Origin: Zoroaster sp. YZ-2022
Lineage: Eukaryota; Echinodermata; Asteroidea; Forcipulatida; Zoroasteridae
Length of the DNA stretch: 64,000 nucleotides
Direction of reading: 5' to 3'
Assembly (NCBI GenBank): GCA_029582265.1
Contig: CM055822.1
Span: 3,159,057 to 3,223,056 of the forward strand
The notes beneath the pieces are model-generated. The model did not search any database. It was not told where the DNA came from and was given only the letters and a program-made list of their open reading frames with translations. Within the stretch, counting starts at the first letter, position 1; every line of letters begins with the position of its first letter. The position numbers were made by a program, and so were the translations under genes. Shown here piece after piece: positions 48,855 through 61,923 of the stretch.

Positions 48855-51800
48855 GTGCTGCCAAAGAGAACCACTTAAACGCTGCCGACACTGATGAAAC
48901 AGATGAAGACGTGGTCATTGGAGGTGTTAACGTCTGTGGGAAATGCCGCGGAGAGTTCACTGCATACCCCGATTTTCTGCAGCACAAGCAGACCTGCTCC
49001 AAGAAACCAGTTGTGGTTGTCATAAATAATGACGGTCATGTGCCGACGGACAACAGCAGCAGTCCGCCGCCAACACAGAGTCAATACGGACTCCACCAAG
49101 AGATCACCAAAACTGTCTACCATAACAATGACCAGACACTAAATGATCTCCAACCACAGGGGGAAGACCCTGCCCAGTATGACGACCAGGAGGACTTTGA
49201 TAACCGCTCTGCCACTGATGACCACTCACAGCATGAGGTCAACTCTGACCATGACAGCAATCCACAAGACCAGCAGCAAGCTTCTAAAGACAGCCTGGAG
49301 GAGGGAGAGATAAAGACCTCTGAATCTGAACGGCTTAGAACTCAAAGTGTTGATTCCATGGAGTTTGAGGAGTCACATCCTCAACTAAGGCATCCAGGTG
49401 ATAACTCAAGATCACCAAGCCATCAGCCCTTGTCATTCCCACATTCACGTTTTGTACCAGGTTATCCAGAAAACATGCGATATGCTGTACGACATTATCC
49501 ATCAGAGGTACCCATGCAGAGCCAGCCGGAGATGGCCACCATTCAAGATCAGCTTTTTCATCTGCAGCAGCAGCATGTTCATCAACTGCAACTCATCCAA
49601 AACATCCAGCAGCAGCTGCAGAGTCTGGCGATGCAAATCAAGCACACACCCAACGTCACTTCGGCGAACGCACCCATCACTACCTCAGCACCCCAGACCC
49701 CGTCAACTGAATTGCAGCAACGGTCTCAGATGATGTCCCATCCGAGCTCATCGTCAGGGCCTTCACCACACCTAATGCATCCTTTCGATTCACTGCCGCG
49801 ACCACTGCCACGACCACTGCCACAACAAATGATGCCGTCTATGCCACTAAGACCATCAATCATTCCTCATTCGTCATTTCCAATGCTCCCGCAAAGACCT
49901 CCGTTTGATATTTTGCAACAGCAGGCTGTCATGCCACCTGTCTCCAGTCCCCTTCTCCAGGTCCCACCAAGGCATCCTTTTGCACCTGGTCTGATGCTAC
50001 ATAGAAAGGGGAAGCCACCAAATGTTGCCGTCTTTGACCCCAAGTTCCCTTCAGATGATCCATTCTTCCGGCATAAGTGTCGCTTTTGCCACAAGGTTTT
50101 CGGCAGTGATAGTGCACTCCAAATCCACATCCGTTCCCACACTGGTGAGCGGCCTTTCAAGTGTAATATATGCGGCAACCGGTTCTCAACTAAAGGAAAC
50201 CTCAAAGTGCACTTCCAGCGCCACATTGATCGTTACCCACACGTTAAGATGGACACAAACCCATACCCACCTTCTCCCTCTCTTCCAAATGATCGTCTCC
50301 AAATCCAGTCTCCTTCAATCCAGCAGGTTCCACTTCCAAATATTCCAAGTGACATAGCACGCCTTCCAAGTGACGTTCCAACTTCTTTCCAATCTGGAAT
50401 GCCTATGTCACACGCTAGTGGGTCTGACTCTGCCTCCAGCAGTATTTCAGGTGATCAGCCCCTTGAGCAGCAAAATCAAGAAGACATGTTGCGTCCCAAA
50501 TCAGTCCCAGAGTTTGTCCATCCAAAGTCTGAACCCGAGTCCAAGCTGGCTGATTTACCTCCAACGGTGTCTTCTCCATCGCAACAGGAAAGAGGAACCC
50601 ACCTGTCACCAAGCTTCCCCAGTTTTGCTCACTCAATGGCTCAGATAATGTCTGAATCTTCCTCATTAGCCACCTCTGCCCCCAGTACAACACCGTCATC
50701 TTTAGCTGCCCTTGCTGAGCAAGGAATGCGGCCGTCAGAAACCTCCAAGCTACAGAAGCTTGTGGAAAATATCGAACAGAAGATTACCGACTCCACTCAG
50801 TGTGTTATATGCCATCGGGTCCTCAGCTGCAAGAGTGCCCTTCAGATGCACTATCGAATACACACTGGAGAGCGACCATACAAATGCCGGATCTGTCTGC
50901 GTTCTTTCACCACCAAGGGCAATCTCAAGACACACTTCACTGTTCACCGTGCCAAACCCCCACTTAGGATGTTCCATGATTGTCCTATTTGCCAAAAACG
51001 ATTCAGTAACATCCTGGTTCTGCAGCAACATCTTCGCATGCATGCTGCTGAGGGATTCCACATCCCACAGTTGGACCTATCGGCATTCCAGAATCATGAA
51101 GATAGGCTCGGTGATGAGCTGTCTAACGAAGAGGGCAGAGGTCTTGACCAGGATGATGGCGAAGAGGAAGATGCCAGGCTTAATGAAATGGCTTCACACA
51201 TGGAATACTCACCAGATGACTTTTCTGAATCAGAAGATGTTGGAGATGAAATCCAGAATGGCTTGCTTGATGAGACTGTAACTGACAACATGGAACAAAT
51301 TCAAGATTCCTCTGAGCATAATTCTCGGACCCAAAAGAGTAACCTTGTGGACAGAGCTAGAGACATGGAAAGGGAGATGGAGAATAATAAGGAGATGCGT
51401 ATGTCATGGCTTGGAAAGGAGGTTGAAGGGGTACCTCGGGTAGCTCCCTCTGGTGAGGCTGTTTCTCCACCAACATACCTCACTGATGACAGTAGTACAG
51501 CAGTCTCCCCGACATCTGAACCCCAGCCAAACTATACCAAAGGCATTGATTCCATAGCTTCAGCCCTACATCTTCAAGCTGCAGCCAGTAACGCAGAGAA
51601 TCACCACAGACAGCTTATGGGTCATCTTCCCAATTCTGATCCCCAGTCCCCCTCTGAGAAAAGCCAAGAGGGATCATTGGCTTCTGATCGAGATTCTCAA
51701 CAATCCCAAAGTCCATCAGCCGAACGTAGTGAAAACCACAGGAGCAACCAAGAAGACATGAGGCGACATTTGGATGGACTTGTGAATCGTCACGAAAGTC

Positions 51801-53710
51801 TTTTACGAAGTTACGCTGATGATATGACAAGAACTTCTGAGGAAATTAGACGTCATCCTGATTATGTCAGAAGTCAACGTGATGAACTTGCGGGTCAGCC
51901 AGGTGAGTCTGGCACCCCTTTGGATGAGCTCAAAGGCAAACAAGAGGATAGTAGAGGTCATGGACACCACGGTCACTCCGAGCACAGAACTGAACAACAC
52001 AAGGGCAATGGCGACGAACCAAGAATTCTTGCTGATCATGGACACCACAGTCACTCCGAGCACAGAACTGAACAACACAAGGGCAATGGCGACGAACCAA
52101 GAATTCTTGCTGATGGGCAAAGAGGTGAATTCCACAATGTCTACGATGAGCACAAGGGTCATCCAGATCACATGAAGTACCGCCATGATGACCTCCAGAG
52201 GGCACCGCTTAAGATAGACACCAGCCGCATGGATAATAATGGTGCCTTGGACCTCACACCCAAATCTTTCTCCTCGGGTAGCAGCGAGAACAGCTTAGAA
52301 GCTCTGAAGAATCAGGTAAATAATAATCTCATGATGCCCCTGGGATTCCCCCATCCTATGGATGGCAGGCTCAATGGCAGCAGTGCAGGTTTATTAATGC
52401 AGGACCCCTTGAATGCAGCCTACTCATGCAAACGCACCAATGGTTCAAGCACCACCTGTCACTACTGTGGCAAGTCGTTTGCTTGCACCAGTGCCCTCAA
52501 CATTCACTACCGAAGCCACACCAAGGAGCGGCCGTATAAGTGTGAGATATGTTCCAAGGGTTTCTCAACAAGAGGTAATTTGCGCCAGCACATGCTGACT
52601 CATAAGATAAGGGACATGCCAACTCAGATGTATGACCCGGCACATCCGCATTTCAAACAGCAGCAACAGATGATGCACTCAATGCACCACCTGCATCCGC
52701 CTGCTCATCCCATGCTTATACCTGGCATGCCCCAATTTTCAGCAGAGATGGCCTTGCACCATTACCAGCAACAACAGCAGCAAAGATCATCTTCACCCCA
52801 GCCCATGAGCCAACGAGATCCATCCCCTTTGGACCCAGAGCAACAACGCTCTCCAGAGACTTGCCAGCAGCAGGTTTCTCCACTAGGCTCCCCACAAAAA
52901 ATTTCCCCTCTCAACTCCCACCGGTCAGCTTCACCATTTGAGCCCCCGCAGGAAATTCCTCCCAGCAGCCAGATGAAGTCTCCGAACAGGGAGCAGCAAA
53001 GCACCACACCTACCGGTCAGCATAACCTGTCGCTACCTGCCAGTCAGCAACTACAGCATTCCCCTAATAACAACAACTACCATCATGAGCTACAGCAAAA
53101 GATGTTGCACAACCAGCCCAAGAAGTTCTCTATTGATCTGCCCCAATCTCAGACTCCACTGAAGCGTTCCCTCACAGAAAATAGTTGTCCAACCTCACCC
53201 AAACGACTCAATATGAAACACAGCTGCAATGTCTGTGGGAAGCAATTTCAGTCGGACAGTGCACTCCAAATCCACATCCGCACCCACACAGGTGAGAAAC
53301 CTTTCAAGTGTCACATGTGCGGTCGTGCTTTCACCACGAAGGGGAACCTTAAGGTCCACCTGGGGACGCACATGTGGAATGGCGGCCCCACCCGGCGAGG
53401 GAGACGCATTTCCGTAGAATCCCCACTCCTGATGAGCCCCAAGGACAGTGAAATGTTCCGCCACGACATGTTCAGTCTACGTCCGATGTACGAGGGCGCC
53501 TTCTTCCAATACCCACCTCAGATCATGAATGGGTATGCAGCAGCGATGTCCAAGGCAAATGAGATATCAGTTATACAGAATCACCATTCATCACTGGGGC
53601 ATACACGCATTCCAGATAACTCAAATTCAGTCATCATGAAGGGAAGTGACCCGGGTCATGAGAACAGAGACCCCATGCATGTACCTGAATCTGTAGCCAC
53701 ACAAAATTAA
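48855..53710 (+). CDS. SALL: SALL main exon (residues 25-1642), zinc-finger transcription factor
   Basis: A Spalt-like nuclear DNA-binding repressor. In order (numbering of the joined 1642-aa protein): C2HC finger C52-C55-H68-C72; Gln-rich segment about 254-282, known in SALL proteins to mediate oligomerisation; finger pair 433-481 with linker TGERPFK and Sal-box-like [10 protein letters not shown]; triplet 674-754; acidic stretch about 783-828; a 26-aa tandem duplication at 1060-1111; ALDLTP at 1155-1160, vaguely CtBP-motif-like; finger pair 1226-1274; polyQ 1329-1334; finger pair 1482-1530; then GRRISVE and the conserved [10 protein letters not shown] at 1591-1600. The 2+3+2+2 layout matches vertebrate SALL1/3. 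It is longer than human SALL1 (about 1324 aa) because linkers are expanded. The stop is TAA at 53708. All C2H2 fingers sit in one exon and retain their Cys/His ligands. Confidence 0.97.
51959..52114 (+). repeat. In-frame 78-bp tandem duplication in SALL
   Basis: Units 51959-52036 and 52037-52114 differ at one base (GGT to AGT, Gly to Ser). They encode two copies of a His-rich 26-aa segment beginning HGHH and ending PRILAD. It lies between the finger triplet and the third cluster, outside any known domain. Confidence 0.97.
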
Positions 53711-56235
53711 AAAAAAAAAAAATTTAAAACAAGAACTTATGGTGGATGCTCACTACTTTACCTGTGGGTGTGTTTTTGCAATTGTGACCAGAAACATATT
53801 TTGGCTCCAGTCGTTGGTTGAGCATTTTCATGAGTTCGGTTGTATTCATGTGATTGTTCTGACCAAACATGAATCAAGGTTTTGCTCAGTTATGCTAGGT
53901 CTAAGAGCTAAAAACTAATAGTAATTGCCATTTTGGCAAAATTTAAATAACACCATATATTTTGAGAAACATTGACATTTAAGAGGATTGTCACATCATA
54001 AACTATTTCTGGTTGCGTTTGCCAAAACACGCCCCCCAAAAAGGGGGAAAAACGGGGGGGGGGGGAAGTAAGCTGAAAAATTTGTTTTGCTGCAGTTTCA
54101 TGGACACCAAAAGTGTGTGATTTTTAAAAGTTTATTTAAAACGTAGTGTACAGTTAGTACTTACTTCAATCATAGCCTTATTAATTTCATTCCCTTTTTT
54201 CTTACTAATGTTTATGTGATATGTGTGAAATCAAAGATCAAAAACCAAACAAGTCAATTTTTTTTCCTAACAAAAGGTAATATTCTTTATACAGGGTTTG
54301 AAAATTCAGTTGTAATGAGATGAAAACAAAAACCTGTCACAGATATACACTGTCCCTACACCTAGTTGTATTTACTTTTTAACTCCACAATGGTAAACTT
54401 ATTTTTTAACAATTAATAATATTTATATCCAAAAATGTAATAGGAATTATGTCTTGAGATTACTAAACCGCAGTTGGAGGATGCAGAGGAATTATTTCAA
54501 ATGGTTAACTTATTGTCTATGGCAACAGAAATTATTTAAATATCACGATTGGTCGTTCCATGAGGGATGGGCTCTGTAGTTTAGACAAGTGATGGAATGC
54601 CATGATGTAGTGATTAGAATATTAATATACATGTAAGACACTTACATTCATGATTTGAAGAAGAATCTTGAGAATCATAGCACCCTTATATAATAATGAA
54701 ATATATAACTGTAATTGAATGAAAAGGTTACATGTGAGGGTGTTAAGGTATGGCTAGGCTTAAAACAAAATATCAAAATTTACCTTTATAACATCATTAG
54801 TACAGTATAATTGATTCAAAGTCACACAAGTTGTTCCAGCTTTTTATAATTGTGAAGATATTGTGAGACTGTTAGTCATCCCATAACTATATCATTTTAA
54901 CAAACCAAATGCATAAGGCAGTTTGCTGTATATATTTATATACACAAAATGGCAGAAATTGTTAATCGGTTAAATATGCAAGTATTATGTACAAATCCAG
55001 GCAATCAATTTTCCCCCAGTAACAACAAAAGGCAATATATGGAGTTAAAAACAACCTGCACACAATAGGGTATTGTACTATATCTTATTCATGGTGTGAG
55101 CGCTTCTTGTACTAGAGGTTAAAGCGATCCTCAACCCATGAGCTGTCTTTGATTTCTGTCATAGATACATCACTGACAGTAAGACAGACTCACTTGCACT
55201 TTGTAGTCAACTTCCTTAACCCCCTGTACCCCGTCGAGCAAGAACAATTTCATTTGGGGAAAAAAAGGTGTAAATTCTTGAGCTTCGGATTGGCAAATGA
55301 TGGATGCTGGAATTACTAAAGCACCATTTGTTTCCCCATTAATACTTGGACAGCCATTCCAAACCCCCGCTACCAACACGCAAACTTCTCATTTATCGTG
55401 TCATCCGTCATATTTCATGGTCCAAGCAGGCTATTGTGAGCATATTTTCTTGATGGCCTTCTTAAAATTGCCCATCAATTTCAGAGACATTTTCAAGCCA
55501 TATTGATCTATGAGGCTGGTTGGGGTTCTTACTTTGAACCATTGGCAATCCGTCACAACAAACACTGACAGTTCATTATTGTTTTCTTTGGTTTTCCCTT
55601 TTTTTTTTTTTTTGTAAATTCAATTAAAACAAATGGTAAGACATATTAGCTGAACAGAAGTAAATCCTATTGTCACCAAAGACGGGGATATATTAAAGTT
55701 TATTGTGTGTAAAAAGTTACAGGAAAACTCCACCACTGTCTCCCTGGGCCAAGTTTACAATTGTTACATGGGACCAAGGAATACCTTGCTTACCTTGCTG
55801 CTGAAAAAACACTGGTTGTTTGATACTTATTGAGTTTTTGATTTGAATTGGTCACCAATGGTGTTTCCATATTTTGGCAAACAATTTTTTTTTCCTTGAA
55901 AGAGTCTGTCTAGATAGGTGAAGCGTTTTTTTTTTGGTTTTTTTTAATTCTCATTTTTTGCTAAGTTTCTCAGGGATTTATACCAAAATACAGCCTGTAT
56001 TTTATTATTTTTGTTATTTAAAAAAATGCACTGTTTTAAATTAAGTCTTCCTTAACAGGGTAATCATAATGCATTTGAATGCTTTTATTTGTTATTTTGC
56101 CCGTATTTATACATGAAAAAATGGTGGTATTTCCTGATGTCAATATTAAGTCTAGACGTAAATAATCATTTTTGTACAGATAAAAGTATTGTTCAGTCAT
56201 ATCAACTATCTACTTATCCTTTTTATATCCGTTCA

Positions 56236-56446
56236 AAGAGCCATTCCAGAGGCTAATTTCAAAGAGGTGCTTAGCAGATAAAATTGCTTACCAGAAAAAT
56301 TTGCTTAGCGGATTTCTTTGGATGCCAGCCAAACTTTCACGCACAATGTATGCAGGTTGGCTGGTAGTCTGTTTTATAATGCTTGGCGAAAATATTTGCT
56401 CAGCCAAATTCTCTGCTTAGTAGCTCTATGACATTGGTCCCAGTTA
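56236..56446. mobile_element. AAGCAG-family MITE
   Basis: The left end is GCTAATTTCAAAGAGGTGCTTAGCAG and the right end CTGCTTAGTAGCTCTATGACA. The interior contains GCCAGCCAAACTTTC and GGTTGGCTGGTAGTCTG. This is the most complete copy. A further fragment (GGTGCTAAGCAGATAAAAG) lies at about 56489-56530. Confidence 0.75.
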
Positions 56447-57068
56447 TGAGAACTCACACTCAGTTTGTGGTTCATTACTATTGATTGGTGCTAAGCAGAT
56501 AAAAGTCGCTTAGTGCATTTTGTTAGTTAAAAGTCGTGTCCTATAAGCACATACTCAATTGTAAACACAATCACTCAATTTTGATTTTTTTTTTGGTAAC
56601 TATTATTGAAAAAAACTTCTCAAAACTTTTGAATAAACCAACACTACCAGAGCAGCAATTTCCCAGTTTTCCATTACACAAAATTCTATTACTTATTGCA
56701 CAAAATGTGGGACATATGGTAAAATTTATCATGGGTGTTTTTTTTCTCAATATAAGCATTGTGTTCAATGAGATGTCATTGTTTAACTTTCTCAAATGAA
56801 CAATATTCTGGTAGTGAAAAAAAGAACAAAACACTAAGTTCATTGGATTTTTGCTTAAAGATAAAACATTATGGCCTCTAAACGTACTGCAAAAAATACA
56901 AAACTGTTAACTTGCATTTTTAATGAAGGAAATAGAGTCATCTGATATTTATTGTAAAAGAAAATTACCTTAACATAAGAGTTTTTTGTAAATACACCTT
57001 GTGTCTAATGTTTGGTCTCAAAGCCAGCTCACCCGCCATTGCTGTTTTGTAACACTTCCAATTAATTA

Positions 57069-57077
57069 AATATATAT

Positions 57078-57153
<76 letters not shown>
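57069..57153. repeat. (AT)n microsatellite
   Basis: About 85 bp of alternating AT with two TAAT interruptions. Confidence 0.95.
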
Positions 57154-57155
<2 letters not shown>

Positions 57156-58460
57156 AATTCCATTTAAGTAAATAGTGTCTGTGTATGTATACAATAACTG
57201 GCTGTAATAAGGTAAACAAAATTAGTACATGTGTACATTAATGTAAAACTGTAATTATGTACCATTACAATCTGTGTTTTTGACAAATGTTTTCTTAAAG
57301 GTCGCTGGGAAATTGAGCCTTCAAAACTGTTTATTTGTCTGTATGGTTATCATTACTTTCACTATTGAGCCCTAGTGAAAGGTCCAGCAGTTGGCAATGA
57401 AATAGCAGGCTCATGTTTGTTATGAACATGTATTGATGGACATAATGTCCCGTTTTTCTTTCATGCATTATGCTCATGTAAATTGGTTTATTTTGATTTA
57501 TAAACGTGATGACTATGCAGTAAAAATGAATCTGCTTGGATATTTCAGATATTTGTACTGTGTACTAAACTTTCCTACTTTGAATCAGCTGATAACAAAG
57601 ACTTTTGACTAGAATTTTGTGTTGTATTTTCTTTTTTATAGCTTCTAATTTATTGTTCAACTATATTATTCCCATGTTATTAATTTGATAACTATATTTT
57701 GCATGTATATGTTAATTTAGTAGACTTGACGATATTTATATTTGTATTTTTTGTTTTGTGGACATGGAATTGTTTATTTTATGTCCATTCCTTTACTGTG
57801 ATAAAGCTTTTATTGAGGCAGATAGCTTGCAATCAAGTTGTTTGCCTTAACATGCTTGATACTATCATGTGATGTAATGGAATCCATTGCCAACCTGCAG
57901 TATTATCTTTTAGTATAGTGTACCTTATAGTTTATTAGAATATTATTATGCAAAACCTTGTTTAGTTTATTACTAATACCTAACATTGGACAGACAGGTG
58001 CAAAGCCACAAAAGTATTCTAGAAGTGTAAACACTTCATCTTTCTCACAAGTCCAAAATATTTCAATTGGTTTTTTTTAGTCTTTCAACTTTTAAGTTTG
58101 CTCATAAATTTTATTTTGCATATGTGTGCTTTAAAATATTTTCCTGTTTAACTGATTGTGTTTGTATTGTACAGCATTAAAAATAACAATATTTTCTGGT
58201 CAAGAGACCAAGCGAAGCCAAAGGAAATAGTAATTTATGTAAATAGAGTTGACAGCTCTTGGTTGGACAGTGAGAAACTTCAGGAAGAATGTGTTGACTG
58301 AATGTGTGTACAATGTACTTACATAATGTACAGTGTGTATAACTATAGGAGTCTATTATCTGCCAATTCGACTGTATACATGCTGCAACTACCAGCTTGT
58401 AACAACTTTCAAATGAGTGTTACTTAAACCCTGGGTAGGACACCTTGGGCGCAACATTTC

Positions 58461-58823
58461 TTTAAAGAGAAGGTACAGCATCGGTCATGTTGACAAAATG
58501 GCTTCTTTGAGTATGCCTACTCTCTTTGAAACGAGATGTACATTCAATAACTAATCTGTGAAAGTTTCAGCTCAATGTGGAGTCTAAGTCATGAGAAAAA
58601 TGTGAAAAAGCATTCTCAATTTTTAAAGAAATACTTGTCATCCGGCAACTTTTTAAAAATGTGAATATATTTGGGTGTTTTTTTTAATTTTAATTATAGC
58701 ACTTGAAACAGGAATGTTCAGGGTGATTGGTAACTACTAACTTCACATCAAATTAGCTTTTGGATATTAATTCGTTAATGTTGTAATCGGTTAATTACCA
58801 ATGTTGTATCTTCTCTTTGAAAG
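58461..58823 (+). mobile_element. Fullest copy of the dispersed GGTACA MITE-like family
   Basis: The left end reads TTTAAAGAGAAGGTACAGCA and the right end ACCAATGTTGTATCTTCTCTTTGAAA, an imperfect inverted repeat. Between them are GAGTATGCCTACTCTCTTTG, CTAATCTGTGAAAGTTTCAG and the body seen in other copies. Length is about 363 bp with no coding capacity. It links fragments elsewhere in the window into one family. Confidence 0.7.
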
Positions 58824-58856
58824 GTAAAACTTGTAGCTTTGCATGGTGAGGATGAT

Positions 58857-59081
58857 AAGTGAGACTAATTGCGGTGACACCATGTGGAATCTCAATTGAG
58901 TAGTAATTAGTTCTGAAAAGAACTGGAGGTACAACTCGACGTTTCGATCAGTATGCTCTGATTCTCCTGAGGACGATCAGAGCATACTGATCGAAACGTT
59001 GAGTTGTACCTCCAGTTCTTTTCAGAACTAATTACTACTCAATTGAGATTCCACATGGTGTCACCGCAATTAGTCTTACTT
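58857..59081. repeat. 225-bp hairpin-forming inverted repeat
   Basis: Arms 58857-58962 and 58976-59081 are complementary over 106 nt with about two mismatches, around a 13-nt centre (TCTCCTGAGGACG). On the + strand the centre and right arm include CTGAGGA, a local 7-bp stem and CGAAACG, resembling the hammerhead-ribozyme core found in Penelope-like elements. The identity of the parent element is uncertain. Confidence 0.9.
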
Positions 59082-60652
59082 CTCTTTGAAAGTTATCATT
59101 AGCAGTGTCTGTTTACTGTTTACTGTTTACATCTGCAGTTGTGAGTCAGGCAAAATGTTTGTGTCAAGAATGTGTCTTAAATAATGGTCAACTGGACAAC
59201 TTGATAGCAAATGACATGGGTGTAGTAACTGTTACAATGATAATTATTCTAGTTATTAACCATGTTACTTTATCACACAAACTAGTATCTGGCTTCACAT
59301 ACACATATGTGACTGGCTCTGGCAAAATCATAAACTTGGACCCAACTTTTTGGAGTGAACTCCCAAATTAACAATGTTCCCAACAACGTCTTAAGATTTT
59401 TCTTTTTCCATCAAAATCTAGAGAAAATGCTCTAACTCTGTATGGTGACATGAAAATTTCAAACTGGTCCCTGGGGTCAGTTTTTGACCTTTTCATGGCT
59501 GTTACGCATTATGGTAAATGCTGAGAAGTTTCGGGTTTTGCCAGAACGGTCACATATTTATTGTGTGCATTTATTGTGGAAATACAATTCAGGCCATTCT
59601 AGTAATACAGGGCTTGCAAGTGCTTGCAACATAATGTATGTATATAAAGCAGAACAGGTTTTATGGTGATATGAACTCTTTATTTGGATTAATCACTTAT
59701 TTCTTGAGTCATTGGTGTCCAAATTCACATTTTGTGTCAGAATCTGCCATTCAGCCGATCATTTATACTTTAATCGTACCAGAGATCCTCCAAACATGTT
59801 TCGTTTATTTTAAGTGTTGTCGATTGTAATGGTGATGTAAGGGGAAAATGATTGGTTGGATAGGCTCATCAAATGATGCATATTGTTTAGGAGATGACAA
59901 CTTATAATAATAGATATTTGGGGAACACAAAATTATCAGTCGGTTTGAATCCCCACCTCGAATAGGAAACTAAAACTGTTTCTGGTAAAAAGGCAACCCA
60001 CTTGGCCCTCCTCAATTATACTTGGATGGCCCAGGTCAAAGCTATCTTAGTACAAGTAGATGCATGTCCAATTTCTCCATATTCATGCTAACATATGGGT
60101 CAATGTCAACTATACTATCCCAATTGGGAGATACCTTTATCCTGATTGAAACCCTATTCTCCCAATGAGGATACCAATAGACTCCAATCAGGACAACCTT
60201 GGGTGACAACGACACCTGCCATATCCACTGCCAACTTGAAATGAAACTTAAAGTTCCACTGAATTGGGAGGAGTGGGGGTGGGCTTCTCTTACTGGTGAA
60301 TCATTATACTGGACGAGTGTTCAAAATGGTGTTTGTTCTTTGGTTCGTTCTTCAGTCATTGGCACAGCACATTGTTGAAGCTTCTATTTAACAGATAATG
60401 CTTATTTTTGTATTATTGGTGCCGAGTTGGCCTCCCACAGAGGCCTATGTTAATAAATCATGATGTATATGTATCAAAATGGAAGATTATCTATATGTAG
60501 AAATGTGTTGAACAAAATGCACATTAGCTGTATACAAAAGAATATTGTTATATTCCATATTGCACCCAGTATATAGATATTGTAGATGCACTGTACATGT
60601 ATGATGTAGTTTTAGTGGAACATTGTATATTTTGTGATACCGAGGTTTAACT

Positions 60653-60663
60653 AATAAAATAAA
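60653..60663 (+). terminator. Candidate distal poly(A) signal
   Basis: Overlapping AATAAA hexamers (AATAAAATAAA) are followed within about 40 nt by GT-rich GTGTCACTGTGGG. It would end a roughly 7-kb SALL 3'UTR. This is plausible but unproven. Confidence 0.4.
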
Positions 60664-61785
60664 TAGGACAACTTACTGATTGATTTGAGAGAAAATGTGT
60701 CACTGTGGGTTATTTATAAGTGAAGAAAACTGTGAAGTCACTTTTCCATTTATAGTGTAAGATCTTGCTCAGTTAACTTCCTGTTTGGTTTTTGTTTCGA
60801 GTTTAGGTAATAATCTTTGTTAATAATCTGGGGGGGGGGGTTGTTTTTGTTTTGTTTTTATTTTAAAAAAATCTGCCATTCAAATTTTCATATTTCTCAA
60901 AAATTAAGTGCCCCTTACTATACATAACCTGAATATCTAACCCAACACAGACCCAAGTTTATCATGACCATTGGCATGGCAAAGGGGAATGTGCTTTCAT
61001 TTGTAGAGCTCTCAACCCCCGGGCCAACCCCCACCCCAATCGCCTGTAGCTGCATCACCAACATAAAGAGGCCTACTGGGACCCAGGAACTCTTTATCTT
61101 TAAATAAAATTGTAATTTTATAATAATTCACTTGCACAGATAAAACTTGAAACCTAATGTGACACTTAAAATAACCCCTACACGTTTGAAGAATCTGGAT
61201 CTAATTCTAGCTTTTGAAAGTGTTCTACCGCTTCACTAGTGCCCATACCATGAGAAAAAGGAAACATACATTGTGTATTTATTTTAAATAACGGTGTACC
61301 ATGAACATGGTTCACTTGTAAACTAATCATGTTTTGGACTACCACAAATGTTACCGAAGCGTACTCGGCTTAAATGAATGCACAATATTAACGTTCATTA
61401 CCAGATTATCACATTAACTAATCAGGACCTTCAAAAGGCTTAGTACTTAGTGTAGCTTTAGTACACGTATCGATTATCCTAACAAATTGTTTCGTCTGAA
61501 CATGGAGCTATATAGCTCCATGGTCTGAAGTACTTCCATCATGGAGAAAACCATTGTAACTGCCATTTATAATGTACAAATATTTGCCGGGCGTTGCTAA
61601 AACGTGAGCACCCAATGTGAAGTGATTAGGTTACTTGTATCTCATAATTATGAAGTTGCGGAAGTCATAATTATAAGATAAAAGTCATTTATCAGGAGGA
61701 TTGATACTTATGTTTTTGGATAGTAATAATTGGATAATCTGGTTATTACCAATGTTGGGCTTTCTCTTAAAGGTTTTTTGTCCAT
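60664..61785. other. Noncoding, nothing recognised
   Basis: A G10 run lies near 60831. The right end of a dispersed-family copy (TTATTACCAATGTTGGGC) is at about 61743-61772. No gene is seen. Confidence 0.4.
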
Positions 61786-61923
61786 GTCCCATTTTAGTCC
61801 GAATGCTTCTTCCGTTCACAGTCTCCTATTTTTAGAATAATTATGTAATTTGTCTACAAATTACATAATTATTCTAAAAATAGGAGACTGTGAACGGAAG
61901 AAGCATTCGGAATAGTCCCATTT
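61786..61923. mobile_element. 120-bp palindromic element with 9-bp direct repeats
   Basis: GTCCCATTT at 61786-61794 and 61915-61923 flanks a 120-bp unit (61795-61914). Its core (61798-61911) is a perfect palindrome with 56-bp arms and a 2-nt centre. The ends read TAGTCCGAATGC and GCATTCGGAATA. A 9-bp target duplication would suit a Mutator-like element, but the superfamily is not established. Confidence 0.75.

Larger units (their letters stand above)
53711..60663 (+). other. Probable SALL 3'UTR and downstream sequence
   Basis: No coding sequence follows the SALL stop. Possible poly(A) signals are AATAAA at 56632-56637, ATTAAA at 58176-58181 and a double AATAAA at 60653-60663 followed by GT-rich sequence. 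Two Pumilio-type TGTAAATA motifs (56987-56994, 58238-58245) would lie in a long 3'UTR. Long G runs occur near 54040-54065. The real end cannot be set from sequence, and the insertions at 56236, 58461 and 58857 would be transcribed if the distal site is used. Confidence 0.45.

Noticed and set aside
49398..53464. Many overlapping frames on both strands inside the SALL exon
   Set aside because: Shadows of the SALL coding frame. None has independent domain content.
59935..59970. CGGTTTGAATCCCC as a tRNA T-arm
   Set aside because: No acceptor stem or anticodon arm is visible around it.
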